64,000 bases of DNA from Promineifilum sp. GTDB lineage: Bacteria; Chloroflexota; Anaerolineae; Promineifilales; Promineifilaceae. The position numbers and the translations under genes were made by a program. The stretch is taken from the NCBI GenBank assembly GCA_020634335.1, contig JACKBY010000003.1, positions 62,001 to 126,000 on the forward strand, read 5' to 3'. Below, one piece after another: positions 9,801 through 17,434 of the stretch (position 1 is the first letter of the stretch; the number at the start of each line of letters is the position of its first letter). The notes under the pieces are model-generated. The model was not told where the DNA came from. It worked only from the letters and a program-made list of their open reading frames with translations, and did no database searches.

Positions 9801-9969
9801 CCAGCTTGCGTTGCTGGGCAGGGTGGGCCTGCGCTTCCAGCGCGGCCAGCTTTTCGCGCATGGGGGCGAGGGCGGCGTCGACCACGCTGTTGCCCAGCAG
9901 CGGCCGCTGGGCCTCGATGGCGGTCATTGCCGCCCGCAACTGTGTGATCTCCGTTTCTGTCGCCGACAT
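6802..9969 (-). CDS. Class III nucleotide cyclase fused to AAA/STAND ATPase and TPR repeats
   Basis: 1055-residue cytoplasmic signalling protein. After a short coiled stretch the cyclase domain (~50-230) begins 'LATVLFADVFGFTAL'; the metal Asp pair is FAD and IGD, but the adenine-selecting Asp of class IIIa is Thr here (ELTAMGDAVNLASR), as in class IIIb enzymes, some of which respond to bicarbonate. A P-loop (VIGEAGVGKSRLL) near residue 280 opens a STAND-type ATPase to about 620, followed by about ten TPR-like repeats to the C-terminus. This layout is common in Chloroflexota and actinobacteria. A hairpin repeat (8341-8371) appears to add roughly 20 in-frame residues after residue 525. Confidence 0.88.
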   Translation of the reverse strand: MSATETEITQLRAAMTAIEAQRPLLGNSVVDAALAPMREKLAALEAQAHPAQQRKLATVLFADVFGFTALSEMMDAEVVAGIMNDLWTLVDRAITAHGGHIDKHIGDAVMALWGADAGREDDPEMAVRAGLAMQTAIDAFCKTHNAPLALRIGINTGPVVLGSVGTTGELTAMGDAVNLASRLEHAAPVGHVLISHDTYRHVRGIFDVVAQEPFIVKGKTEPVQAYVVKRAKPRAFRLGTRGVEGIETRMIGRDAELLALENVYITAADDAETQVAIVIGEAGVGKSRLLYEFENWLELRPERILYFKGRSTPNTRHVPFSLFRDLFAFRFDIRDNDSATVALEKFRAGAAGILEPERADIVGHWLGFDFSASPAVVGLLNSAEFGTIARAHLTHYFRSLAGTRSVIIFLEDVHWADDASLDLALYLAAAIPQARLLILALARPSLFERRPLWGEEQAAFRRIVLAPLSRPASRALVGEILRNVASLPDALGDLIVDTAEGNPFYVEELVKMLIDQGVIERETRHDGSGLEMIENEFPGSPVSRVGEVWRVQDQRLGGLQVPATLTGLLQARLDGLPQSERETLQRASVVGRLFWDDAVAELMDSGRTGLEDTLESARNRELIFRRERSSFTGVDEYIFKHALLRDVAYETVLLKYRAEFHGKVARWLEQHAGERIGEYLGLIAEHYTQAGEFARAADYQHRSGEQAMRTSTFRAAREGFERALALRAQSGAPPSESLPHYLKLGDAALRLSDFPTVEQALGRALALARQSGDIPAQAEALSRLAPAAASVGRTEEAGRLLEEALNLARLSGGQTLARVLVALSTQEWQDGNLDAAERHAAEARQIGRDMADIALETGATQTLGIIAGLGKDFEGSLRHFELCLALARQSGNRYQESIIESNIGATKQYAGDWRGAVDHYLASLKTGEEMGMIDRMAINAHNLADAYASLGELDASRHYARECVRLAQQVGAVPLQLAAMVPLADVLVRQGETERALALIGLVRAHPGTPQQKQTGIAEVLAAVEWDAARVDPALAAGTGLDFDTVVQEILDGKW
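8341..8371. repeat. AGAAACCGG hairpin repeat, copy 2, inside a coding region
   Basis: AGAAACCGG begins at 8341 and CGTTTTCT ends at 8371, a degenerate inverted pair (7 of 8 pairs) with the same internal TTC...GGAAA spacing as the intergenic copies at 3274 and 61461. It is in frame in the minus-strand cyclase-ATPase gene, covering about residues 533-543, where related proteins would go straight from 'GVI' into the 'WRV' region. Confidence 0.5.
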
Positions 9970-10051
9970 GACTGATTGCCCCTCCGACTATGCAGAGCAT
10001 TATAGCATAGGCGGTCAGGGAGGCGACGAGCGGGGAGAGAAACGGCTGTGC

Positions 10052-11545
10052 TCAGGGCTGGACGGGCAACGATGATCCATGGCGCGCGTCCGGCGACAAT
10101 TTCTCCGCCGGGCGCAGCCACAAACTGACCGATTCCGGTTCCATCGTCTCCTGAATGACGCGCACCAGCTCGGCCGTCAGCGCGTCGAGGTCGGTCTCGT
10201 CACGGGCGGTGGCGGCGAACTGTTGCAGGACCTTCTCAGCGTCGTACTTCTTGCGGAAAAAGCGCCGGTCGATGATGCCCTGAACGCGGCGGCGCAGGGG
10301 CAGGAAGAGGGCGGCGATGAGCAAGGTTGAGAGGACGACGGCCGCGGTCGATTCGCCGGTGACGGGAGAGAGCACCCGCTGCAAGACGACGACGCTGCCG
10401 AAATAAACTAACGCCAGCAAGGCGGTCAAAATGGCGTAGGAGGTGGTCTTGCGAATGATGACGTCGATGTCGAACAGGCGGTAGCGCAGGATGCCCACGG
10501 CCAGGGCCAGCGGCAGTGCCAATCCGGCAACGGCCGTCAACGCCTCCAGGCGTTCCCACCTCGCAAAGTCGAAGGTGGCAAAGCCGAACAGATTATTGAT
10601 CGCGTTGATCCCCAGACCGATGCCGAACCCCAAAGCCATCCAGCGCACCTGCGCCCGCGCCACCGGCTCCCGGACATTGCGCAGGTTGTGGATGAGCGTG
10701 CCGAAGATGACAACCGGAAACAGGACGAAGAATGTGCCGAACGTCAGGCCGCCCAGCCACAGCTGCAGGGCGCCCTGGGTAACGGCCGGGTAGCGGGGCG
10801 TAGCGAATAACATGGTCAGGAAGGGGACGGCGTAGAGCAGCGCGGGCAGCGCGCGCGGAAAGCGGCGCAGGGGGAGCAAACGCAACGGAAAGACGAGCAC
10901 CAGGAGGATGAGCGAGGATGTGTAAATCCACGACCAACCTGTCTGGTAGAACGCGGTCAGGAAAACAGCCCACGGCGGCATGGCGAAGACATAGGGGTTG
11001 GCCATGATTTCTGTGAAAGCAACGCCGGCCTGAAAGGTGTAAGCGATGAGCAGGTAGCGTGCCGCAGGCTGGTCTGGGCGCAGGAAGAAGACGGCCGCGG
11101 CGATCAGCAACGTGAGCAACGTGGCCAGGGTCAGGACGGGGTTGGAGAGCCAGATGGCGGCATAGGGGCCCGGCCCGATCCGCACCAATTCCACATCGGC
11201 CTTGAGCGTTTGCCCGGCGCGGTCGATGGTGTAGGTAATGGTCCGGCCGGCTTCCAGCGGCTCCGGCAGCGGCGGCAACTGGCCGACGACCAGCGGGCGG
11301 CCGTCGATGGCGGTGACGATGTCTCCGGGCATCAGGGGTGACGGATCACCGGTCAGGCTGTAGCGCAGCGTAAAGGGCCCATCGAAAAAGCCCACTGCGG
11401 TGGTGCTGGCCCAGCCGTCGGTCGGATACCCGGCAAAGAGCAGGCTCAGGGCGATAGGCCACAGCAACAGGAGCACCGTCGCGACCACAGTCAGCCGCGC
11501 ACCACGGTCGAAGCGTTGACTTTCGGTTTGGATTTCTTTTTCCAT
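10052..11545 (-). CDS. PDZ-containing polytopic membrane protein (orphan sensor module, no kinase domain)
   Basis: 497 residues from the ATG at 11545, chosen because GGAGG lies 6 nt before it. One N-terminal helix is followed by a periplasmic PDZ-like domain (~55-120: 'LMPGDIVTAIDGRPL'), then seven or so helices. The stretch 'GILRYRLFDIDVIIRKTTSYAILTALLALVYFGSVVVLQ' (about 340-380) is the hallmark of membrane modules that usually precede GAF and histidine kinase domains in Chloroflexota. Here the protein ends with a ~90-residue cytoplasmic tail after 'FRKKYDAEKVLQQFA' and has no kinase. It may act through a separate partner, or be a shortened sensor. Function unknown. Confidence 0.75.
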   Translation of the reverse strand: MEKEIQTESQRFDRGARLTVVATVLLLLWPIALSLLFAGYPTDGWASTTAVGFFDGPFTLRYSLTGDPSPLMPGDIVTAIDGRPLVVGQLPPLPEPLEAGRTITYTIDRAGQTLKADVELVRIGPGPYAAIWLSNPVLTLATLLTLLIAAAVFFLRPDQPAARYLLIAYTFQAGVAFTEIMANPYVFAMPPWAVFLTAFYQTGWSWIYTSSLILLVLVFPLRLLPLRRFPRALPALLYAVPFLTMLFATPRYPAVTQGALQLWLGGLTFGTFFVLFPVVIFGTLIHNLRNVREPVARAQVRWMALGFGIGLGINAINNLFGFATFDFARWERLEALTAVAGLALPLALAVGILRYRLFDIDVIIRKTTSYAILTALLALVYFGSVVVLQRVLSPVTGESTAAVVLSTLLIAALFLPLRRRVQGIIDRRFFRKKYDAEKVLQQFAATARDETDLDALTAELVRVIQETMEPESVSLWLRPAEKLSPDARHGSSLPVQP

Positions 11546-11560
11546 ACACAACCTCCGGCC

Positions 11561-11625
11561 GATCGTTACGAAAATCGGTCATGTTGCGTATTTTAGCAAG
11601 CGATCGTCTCCTGATCGTTACGAAA
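11561..11625. repeat. 13-bp direct repeat next to a truncated gene
   Basis: GATCGTTACGAAA occurs at 11561-11573 and again at 11613-11625, 52 bp apart, in the gap between the PDZ protein start and the 3' end of the truncated acetyltransferase. It could be a duplicated operator of the PDZ gene or mark a deletion junction. Confidence 0.6.
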
Positions 11626-11636
11626 GGAATGAGGAG

Positions 11637-11849
11637 CTACGAAATACGAGATATGGATCGCGAAACCGAATGTTCGTAGAATGGATGCTTGCGGCGGTTC
11701 AGAGCCAGCGCCACGTCGCTGCGCAAGGGCGACACCCACTGCGGACAGTCGCCATACAGCCGAAAGGGGAGGTCGATGAATCGTTGCCTCTGACGCCGGT
11801 TGCCGGCATCAATTTGCTCTATTGTGATCATGGAAATCGCCTCAGACAC
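11637..11849 (-). pseudogene. Truncated N-terminal piece of a GNAT-like acetyltransferase
   Basis: The 70-codon frame carries 'RFIDLPFRLYGDCPQWVSPL' and 'LNRRKHPFYEHS', the typical opening of a ~380-residue acetyltransferase-like family in which this stretch is followed by 'ADxxFFLA' and the acyl-CoA fold. Here the frame diverges right after HPFYEHS and stops, and the rest of the gene is not found downstream on this strand. The start may be the internal ATG giving MITIEQ. A decayed remnant is the best reading; a genuine 60-70-residue protein is unlikely. Confidence 0.7.
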
Positions 11850-11951
11850 GCGAGGCTTGCTCGAGAATGACCGATAGGGTACACATACTCACTACCCCTG
11901 TCAGAGAGGGGGCATAAGTGTGTCCGCAGCCTCGAAATTGGAAAATGAACA

Positions 11952-12611
11952 ATGAAACGAACTGCTGTTCTGTTCGATATGGACGGCCTGATGGTCGATA
12001 CGGAGCCACTGGCCCGGCGGGCATGGGAGCACGTCGTTGCCCCGCACGGGGCCGCGATGACCGACGACCTCTACGAGCGGATGCTCGGCCGCCGCACGGT
12101 CGAGAGTGCGCAACTGGTGCTCGATGAACTGCGCCTGCCCGAGCAGTTGGAGACCCTGGTGGCGCGTAAGACGACCGCGTTCCTGAGCAGCCTGGGTGAG
12201 GGCGTGCCGGTCATGCCCGGCTTGTGGACGCTGCTCGACCGCATCGAGGTGCTGGGGCTGCCGTGGGCCGTCGCCACCTCCACGCCGCGGCCGGTGGCCG
12301 AGATCATTCTGGACAAACTGGGCCTGGTAGGGCGCTATAGAGCCTTGGCCTGCGGCGACGAAGTTGAGCACGGCAAACCAGCCCCTGATATTTTCCTGCT
12401 GGCCGCCGCACGATTGGGGGCGGAGCCGGCGGCTTGCCTGGCGCTGGAGGATTCAGCCGCTGGTTGCGCGTCGGCGGCGGCAGCGGGGATGCGCGTCGTC
12501 ATCGTGCCCACAGACCTGACCCGCGCCGAATCCTTCGCCTGCGCCTACCGCCGATATACTTCGCTGGGGGGTGTGGCAGCCGATCTCGAAGTGTTGCTGG
12601 ATGGGTCGTGA
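11952..12611 (+). CDS. HAD-superfamily phosphatase (beta-phosphoglucomutase-like)
   Basis: 219-residue soluble HAD hydrolase. Motif I is FDMDGLMVDTEP near residue 9 with the nucleophile Asp and the acid/base Asp; motif II is ATSTPRP (~105); motif III is GKPAPDIF (~140); motif IV is ALEDSAAG (~165). The four-helix cap between motifs I and II places it with the beta-phosphoglucomutase/phosphoglycolate phosphatase-like group. Substrate cannot be told from sequence. It precedes the nusA promoter on the same strand but is probably a separate unit. Confidence 0.9.
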   Translation: MKRTAVLFDMDGLMVDTEPLARRAWEHVVAPHGAAMTDDLYERMLGRRTVESAQLVLDELRLPEQLETLVARKTTAFLSSLGEGVPVMPGLWTLLDRIEVLGLPWAVATSTPRPVAEIILDKLGLVGRYRALACGDEVEHGKPAPDIFLLAAARLGAEPAACLALEDSAAGCASAAAAGMRVVIVPTDLTRAESFACAYRRYTSLGGVAADLEVLLDGS

Positions 12612-12660
12612 CGCCCCGCCGCCGCTTCGTCTCAGGACGACCATTGGCGCACTTTGGCAT

Positions 12661-12689
12661 TTGCCAGATAGCTTGCCCTATGATATACT
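12661..12689 (+). promoter_or_regulatory. Predicted nusA operon promoter
   Basis: TTGCCA (12661-12666), a 17-bp spacer and TATACT (12684-12689) give a good sigma-70-like promoter in the gap after the HAD gene. Transcription would begin near 12696, about 25 nt before an intrinsic terminator and about 115 nt before nusA. Confidence 0.6.
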
Positions 12690-12721
12690 TCCATCACGAC
12701 ATTCTGGAGATTTACCGACAG

Positions 12722-12746
12722 AAAAGTGGGCCACCCCACTTTTTTT
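12722..12746 (+). terminator. Intrinsic terminator in the nusA leader (candidate attenuator)
   Basis: AAAAGTGGG (12722-12730) and CCCACTTTT (12735-12743) form a perfect 9-bp stem with a CCAC loop; the T run extends to 12746. It lies between the predicted promoter and nusA, so RNA polymerase must read through it to express the operon. Autocontrol by NusA-stimulated termination is known for other bacteria and is inferred here. It could alternatively also end transcripts from the upstream HAD gene. Confidence 0.8.
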
Positions 12747-12811
12747 GTTTCTTGCCTAAGTAAGAGTGGTCAACGGCGAGTCGTATAAAATTGAATAGGT
12801 TGAACAGTTCC

Positions 12812-14893
12812 ATGAAGAGCGAATTTATCCTGGCTTTTAACGAAATATGTGAGTCGCGGGGCCTGCCCAAAGAGGACGTCTTCGAAGCGTTGAAGACGGC
12901 CCTTGTCTCGGCCTACCGGCGTGATTCGAATCTCAGCAGTAACCAGATGGTCACGGTGGAGATCGATCCGCGCACTGGTGAACCGACTATCTTCACCGAG
13001 AAGGAAGTCGTCGACGACGTGTTCGATAACCGTACCGAGGTGGAGATCAGCGCGGCGCGGGCCGAGGGGCATGTTGACGCCGAATTGGGCGACGTCGTCA
13101 TGATCGACAGCACCACCGAGAGCTTCGGCCGCATCGCCGCGCAAACGGCCAAGCAGGTCTTGCTGCAGCGCGTGCGAGAGGCCGAGCGCGAGCACCTGTT
13201 CGAGGATTTCAGCGGCCGCGAGGGCGAGCTGGTCAACGGCACGGTGCAGAGCATCAGCGGCCAGCATATCACCATCGGCCTGGGCCGCACGGAAGCGATC
13301 CTGCCCAAGAGCCAGCAGGTGCAGGGCGAACGCTATCGCGCCCACGACAAGATTCGCGTCTACGTCCTGGAGGTTCGCCGCACGAGCCGTGGCCCGCAGA
13401 TCGTCGTCAGCCGTAATCACCGCAACCTGTTGCGGCGCTTGCTGGAGCTGGAAGTGCCGGAGATTTACAACGGCCAGGTGGACATCAAGAGCATCGCCCG
13501 CGAGGCGGGCCAACGCTCCAAGGTGGCCGTCCAGGCTTTGCAGCACGGCGTCGACCCTGTGGGCGCGTGTGTCGGCATGCGCGGTGTCCGCATCCAGAGC
13601 ATTGTCCGCGAACTGAACGACGAGAAGATCGACGTGATCGAGTGGGATGCCGACCAGCGGGTCTTCATCGCCAAGGCGCTCAGCCCGGCACGTGTGTCCC
13701 ACGTGTTTCTGGAAGAGCATCCCGAAGAGGGCAAGACAGCCGTCGTCATTGTGCCCGATGATCAGTTGTCGCTGGCTATCGGCCGCGAGGGGCAGAACGC
13801 CCGCCTGGCCGCCAAGCTCACCGGCTGGCGCATCGACATCAAGAACCTGACCGAGGCCGCGTCGGAGTCGCTGGATAACCTGGATCATCCCATGGTCGAT
13901 CCGCGCATTGCCAAGGACGAGACGCTGCAAAATCAGGTGCGCATTATCCTGGACAAGAAGCAGACCGGCCGTCCTATCACCGCCGAAGATTATATGACGC
14001 TCGACCGTCTGGTGGCCGCGGTTGAAGGCAACATCATCGCCGAGCGCGCCCAGCAGCATGAGGTCGTTCGCAAAGAACGCGCCGAGATGCGCAAGCGCGT
14101 GCCCGAAGAAGCGTGGCAGCAACCTCTGGACGTGCTCGATTTGCCGGGCCGTATCCATAATTTGTTGCTCGACACGAACGTTAATACCGTTGGCGACCTG
14201 ATCTACATTCTGGAGATGGGCGACGATTACTTCCTGAAGCTGCGCGGCCTGGGGGAGAAAGCCCTGGAGACGGTCAAGGAAACATTGGCCGCCTATCAGG
14301 CCGAACAGATTGCGGCGCTCATGGCGGCCGAAGCGGCTATGGGCGAAGAGACCGAAGCCGAAGCAGAGGAAGCCGAAGCGATCGAGGCGCTCGCGTCTCC
14401 GACCGATGAAGCCGAGGCGGCCGACGAAGAGGTCATGGTCGTCGAGGAAGTAGCCCTTGTCGACCGCGTGGTGCAGGAAGAGGACATTACAACCTCTGTG
14501 CCCGATCTGGATTTCAGCGATGTTGAGGCCGAACTGCTGCGGGCCGACGAAGAAGAAGCACCGGAGCTGGCCGGCGTGCTGGAGCTGGAAGAGGTCGAGC
14601 CGGAGGTCGAGGAAGCCCTGACGCCCATCGACGACCTGTCGCAGACCATCTTCGTCGAAGAGAAGGAACCCGTCAAGCCGGAGCGCAAGAAGAAGGCCGG
14701 CGTTGTCGTAGTCAGACCAACGACCGATGAGCCGGTGGTCGAAGAAGACTCCAAGCGCAAAAAGCGCAAGGGGCAGGCTCTGGTTTATAATGAAGAACTG
14801 GATCAGGTCGTCGTCAAGCGCACGCGCAAAAAGGGCAGCCCGGAATGGCTGGACGAAGACATCGATCTGACCGACATTGACATTGATATTTAG
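12812..14893 (+). CDS. nusA: Transcription termination/antitermination factor NusA with long acidic C-terminus
   Basis: RNA polymerase-binding factor that modulates pausing, termination and antitermination. 693 residues from the ATG at 12812 ([13 protein letters not shown], the standard NusA opening). The N-terminal polymerase-binding domain (~1-125) is followed by S1 (~130-200), KH1/KH2 (~215-350: '[19 protein letters not shown]', '[19 protein letters not shown]') and a helix-hairpin-helix-like segment (~465-500: [16 protein letters not shown]). The last ~190 residues are rich in Glu and Ala and end with basic patches, well beyond the ~350-500 aa of most NusA. First gene of the operon; rimP, its usual upstream neighbour, is not present. 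Confidence 0.96.
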   Translation: MKSEFILAFNEICESRGLPKEDVFEALKTALVSAYRRDSNLSSNQMVTVEIDPRTGEPTIFTEKEVVDDVFDNRTEVEISAARAEGHVDAELGDVVMIDSTTESFGRIAAQTAKQVLLQRVREAEREHLFEDFSGREGELVNGTVQSISGQHITIGLGRTEAILPKSQQVQGERYRAHDKIRVYVLEVRRTSRGPQIVVSRNHRNLLRRLLELEVPEIYNGQVDIKSIAREAGQRSKVAVQALQHGVDPVGACVGMRGVRIQSIVRELNDEKIDVIEWDADQRVFIAKALSPARVSHVFLEEHPEEGKTAVVIVPDDQLSLAIGREGQNARLAAKLTGWRIDIKNLTEAASESLDNLDHPMVDPRIAKDETLQNQVRIILDKKQTGRPITAEDYMTLDRLVAAVEGNIIAERAQQHEVVRKERAEMRKRVPEEAWQQPLDVLDLPGRIHNLLLDTNVNTVGDLIYILEMGDDYFLKLRGLGEKALETVKETLAAYQAEQIAALMAAEAAMGEETEAEAEEAEAIEALASPTDEAEAADEEVMVVEEVALVDRVVQEEDITTSVPDLDFSDVEAELLRADEEEAPELAGVLELEEVEPEVEEALTPIDDLSQTIFVEEKEPVKPERKKKAGVVVVRPTTDEPVVEEDSKRKKRKGQALVYNEELDQVVVKRTRKKGSPEWLDEDIDLTDIDIDI

Positions 14894-14902
14894 GAGCGCA
14901 GC

Positions 14903-15217
14903 GTGACCGGCAAGCCACCAGGGCGGCACAAACACGTGCCGCAACGGATGTGTGTCGTCTGCCGCCGCCAATTCGACAAGCGGCGGCTGACGCGCGTGGT
15001 GCGCACGCCGGACAGCGGCGTCGTGGTTGATGCGACAGGCAAACGCAGCGGGCGCGGCGCTTATTTATGCGATCAACCCGCGTGCTGGGACAAGGCGATC
15101 CGGCACGCCGGTATTTTGAATCAGGCGCTGAACGCGCAAATGAGCGAGGCGGAACTGGCGGCGATTGCCGCCGATCCGCACCGGCCGGCGGCCGAGGCCG
15201 AACCGGTGCAAGCATAG
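14903..15217 (+). CDS. ylxR: YlxR/RnpM family RNA-binding protein (DUF448)
   Basis: 104-residue small basic protein. The family motif 'PQRMCVVCRRQFDKRRLTRVVR' followed by 'GKRSGRGAYLC' and a third Cys ('CW') is complete. Family members lie between nusA and infB; the B. subtilis protein modulates RNase P activity. Starts at GTG 14903, 9 nt after the nusA stop; AGGAG begins within the nusA TAG codon, so translation is likely coupled. The 20-residue Ala/Glu-rich tail is not part of the family core. Confidence 0.93.
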   Translation: MTGKPPGRHKHVPQRMCVVCRRQFDKRRLTRVVRTPDSGVVVDATGKRSGRGAYLCDQPACWDKAIRHAGILNQALNAQMSEAELAAIAADPHRPAAEAEPVQA

Positions 15218-15259
15218 CGGCCGCAGCGCCCGACAAACGACAAGCGAAAGGCAGATAGT

Positions 15260-17044
15260 ATGGCAGAGACAAAGACATTAATCGAGATTCCGGCCTTCAT
15301 AACGGTTCGAGAGTTGGCTACGATGATGGGCGTCAGCCCGATCAACGTCATCAAGGAATTGATGGCCAACGGCCTGATGGCCAACATCAACCAGCAGATC
15401 GACTACGACACGGCGGCCATTGTGGCCGGTGAATTGGGCTTCGACGTGGTCGCCCAGCAAGAGGCCGCCGCCGAGGTCGTCGAAGAAGAGGAAAAGACCG
15501 GCTGGCGCAAGGTTCTGGCGGATGAGAGCGAGGCCGATCTGCAACCGCGGCCGCCGATCATCACCATGCTGGGGCACGTTGACCACGGTAAGACCTCGTT
15601 GCTCGACGTGATTCGCCAGGCCAACGTCACCGCGGGCGAGGCCGGTGGTATCACCCAGCACATCGGCGCCTATCAGACCGTCAAGGACGGCCGGCTGATC
15701 ACCTTCCTGGACACGCCGGGGCACGAGGCCTTCACGGCCATGCGCGCCCGCGGAGCACAGGCGACCGACATCGCCATCCTGGTGGTGGCCGCCGACGACG
15801 GCGTGATGCCCCAGACGCGCGAAGCGGCCGACCATGCTCGGGCGGCCGGCGTGCCGGTTATCGTGGCCCTGAACAAGATCGACCTGGCCGGCGCCCGCCC
15901 CGACCGCGTGAAGCAGCAACTCTCCGACATGGGTCTTGTGCCCGACGATTGGGATGGTGACACGATGGTGATCCCTGTCTCGGCCCGCGAGAAGCTGGGC
16001 GTTGATGACTTGCTGGAGGCCATCCTGCTGACGGCTGAGGAAGTTGACCCGCAAGCCAACCCCAAGGCCACAGCATCGGGAACAGTGTTGGAGGCCCAAA
16101 TCGAACGCGGCAAGGGTATCATGACCACCGTGCTGGTTCAGAACGGCACGCTGCACCTGGGCGACACGCTGCTCGTCGGCGATCATCACGGCCGCGTCAA
16201 GGCCATGTATGATTACACCGGCCGGCGCGTCGAGGAAGCCGGTCCGTCGTCGCCGGTCGCGGTCTCGGGTCTGGACGGCATTCCGGTGGCGGGCGAACAG
16301 TTCCAGGTGGTGGAAAGCGAGAAAGTGGCCCGCAAGATGATCGACGAGGCGCAGGAAGCGGCGCGCGTCACGCCGACATCGCGCGGCAAGTCGACCACCC
16401 TGGATGAGTTCTTTGCTCGCCTGCAAGAGGGCGAAACCAAGACGCTCAATCTCATCGTTAAGGCTGACGTTCAAGGGTCGCTGGAGCCAATCGTCAATTC
16501 CTTGGAACGCCTGAATGGCGGAGAGGTCGAGTTGCAAATCCTGCGCGCGGCCACTGGGCAGATCACGGAGAGCGACGTCATGTTGGCCTCGGCTTCCGAC
16601 GCGATCATTTTGGGCTTCAACGTGGAAGCCGACCCGATTGCCCGCAATTCGGCCGCCGTCGAGGAAGTGCAGATTCGCACCTACCAGATCATCTACAAGC
16701 TGATCGAAGACGTCGAGAAGGCCATGAAGGGCTTGCTGGCACCGACGTATGAAGACGTGGTCATCGGTCGCGCCGAAGTTCGGCAGATGTTCAGGATTCG
16801 CAATGTCGGCGCAATTGCCGGCAGCTACATGCGCACCGGCGAAGGCCGCCGCAACGCCAAGGCCCGTCTCATCCGCAACAGTCGCCTGCTCTACAGCGGT
16901 CAGGTCGGCAGCCTGAAGCATCTGCAAGAAAACGTGCGCGAGGTAAAATCCGGCTTCGAGTTTGGTGTTAGCATCGACGGCTGGAATGATTACCAGCCGG
17001 GCGACATTATCGAGTTCTTCGTCACGCAGCGGGTTGAAGTGTAG
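15260..17044 (+). CDS. infB: Translation initiation factor IF-2 (short form)
   Basis: GTPase that delivers initiator tRNA to the ribosome. 594 residues with only ~95 before the G domain, so the long charged N-terminal region of enterobacterial IF-2 (~890 aa) is absent; a single IF2-N winged helix ('[19 protein letters not shown]') remains. G1 is GHVDHGKTS (~108), G2/G3 include '[10 protein letters not shown]' and 'DTPGHEAF', and G4 is NKID. Domains II-IV continue to the C-terminus ('[19 protein letters not shown]'). Follows ylxR by 42 bp, with rbfA two bases after its stop. Confidence 0.97.
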   Translation: MAETKTLIEIPAFITVRELATMMGVSPINVIKELMANGLMANINQQIDYDTAAIVAGELGFDVVAQQEAAAEVVEEEEKTGWRKVLADESEADLQPRPPIITMLGHVDHGKTSLLDVIRQANVTAGEAGGITQHIGAYQTVKDGRLITFLDTPGHEAFTAMRARGAQATDIAILVVAADDGVMPQTREAADHARAAGVPVIVALNKIDLAGARPDRVKQQLSDMGLVPDDWDGDTMVIPVSAREKLGVDDLLEAILLTAEEVDPQANPKATASGTVLEAQIERGKGIMTTVLVQNGTLHLGDTLLVGDHHGRVKAMYDYTGRRVEEAGPSSPVAVSGLDGIPVAGEQFQVVESEKVARKMIDEAQEAARVTPTSRGKSTTLDEFFARLQEGETKTLNLIVKADVQGSLEPIVNSLERLNGGEVELQILRAATGQITESDVMLASASDAIILGFNVEADPIARNSAAVEEVQIRTYQIIYKLIEDVEKAMKGLLAPTYEDVVIGRAEVRQMFRIRNVGAIAGSYMRTGEGRRNAKARLIRNSRLLYSGQVGSLKHLQENVREVKSGFEFGVSIDGWNDYQPGDIIEFFVTQRVEV

Positions 17045-17046
17045 TC

Positions 17047-17430
17047 ATGAGTAAAGTCAGACAGGAGCGCACGGCCGAGCAGATACAGGTCACGCTTAGC
17101 GAGCTTTTCTTGAAAGAGGTCAGCGATCCGCGCCTGGCGGGCGTCACCATCACCGAAGTGCTGATCGACCGCGAACTGCAACACGCGAACGTTTACGTCA
17201 ATGCGCTGGGCGATGACGCGCGCGAGAAAGAAGTGCTGGAGGGGCTGGAGAGCGCGTCGGGTTTCCTGCGCAGCCAGGTCGCCCAGCGGCTGGATCTGCG
17301 ATCTGCGCCGTTCATTCACTACCATTGGGACCCACGACTGCGCTACGCGGAAGAAGTCAACGATCTGCTTGACCGTCTGGACATCCCGCCGGCAGCCGAG
17401 AGCGGCGAGAGCACCCCGTCCGACGAGTGA
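17047..17430 (+). CDS. rbfA: Ribosome-binding factor A
   Basis: 30S maturation factor that binds the 5' helix of 16S rRNA. 127 residues with the single KH-like fold expected for RbfA: 'VRQERTAEQIQVTLSELFLK', 'DPRLAGVTITEVLIDRELQH', 'ASGFLRSQVAQRLDLRSAP' and the 'PRLRYAEEVNDLLDRLD' end. The last ~20 residues (PAAESGESTPSDE) are a short acidic tail. Start ATG lies two bases after the infB stop, and nrnA begins 5 bases after its own stop. Confidence 0.95.
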   Translation: MSKVRQERTAEQIQVTLSELFLKEVSDPRLAGVTITEVLIDRELQHANVYVNALGDDAREKEVLEGLESASGFLRSQVAQRLDLRSAPFIHYHWDPRLRYAEEVNDLLDRLDIPPAAESGESTPSDE

Positions 17431-17434
17431 ACGC

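Noticed and set aside
12770..14971. 733-residue open frame on the minus strand
   Set aside because: It lies wholly antisense to nusA, whose domains are unmistakable; the frame is open only because of codon bias in GC-rich DNA.
15278..16927. 549-residue minus-strand frame
   Set aside because: Antisense to infB, with His/Gln/Arg-rich low-quality sequence and no domain.
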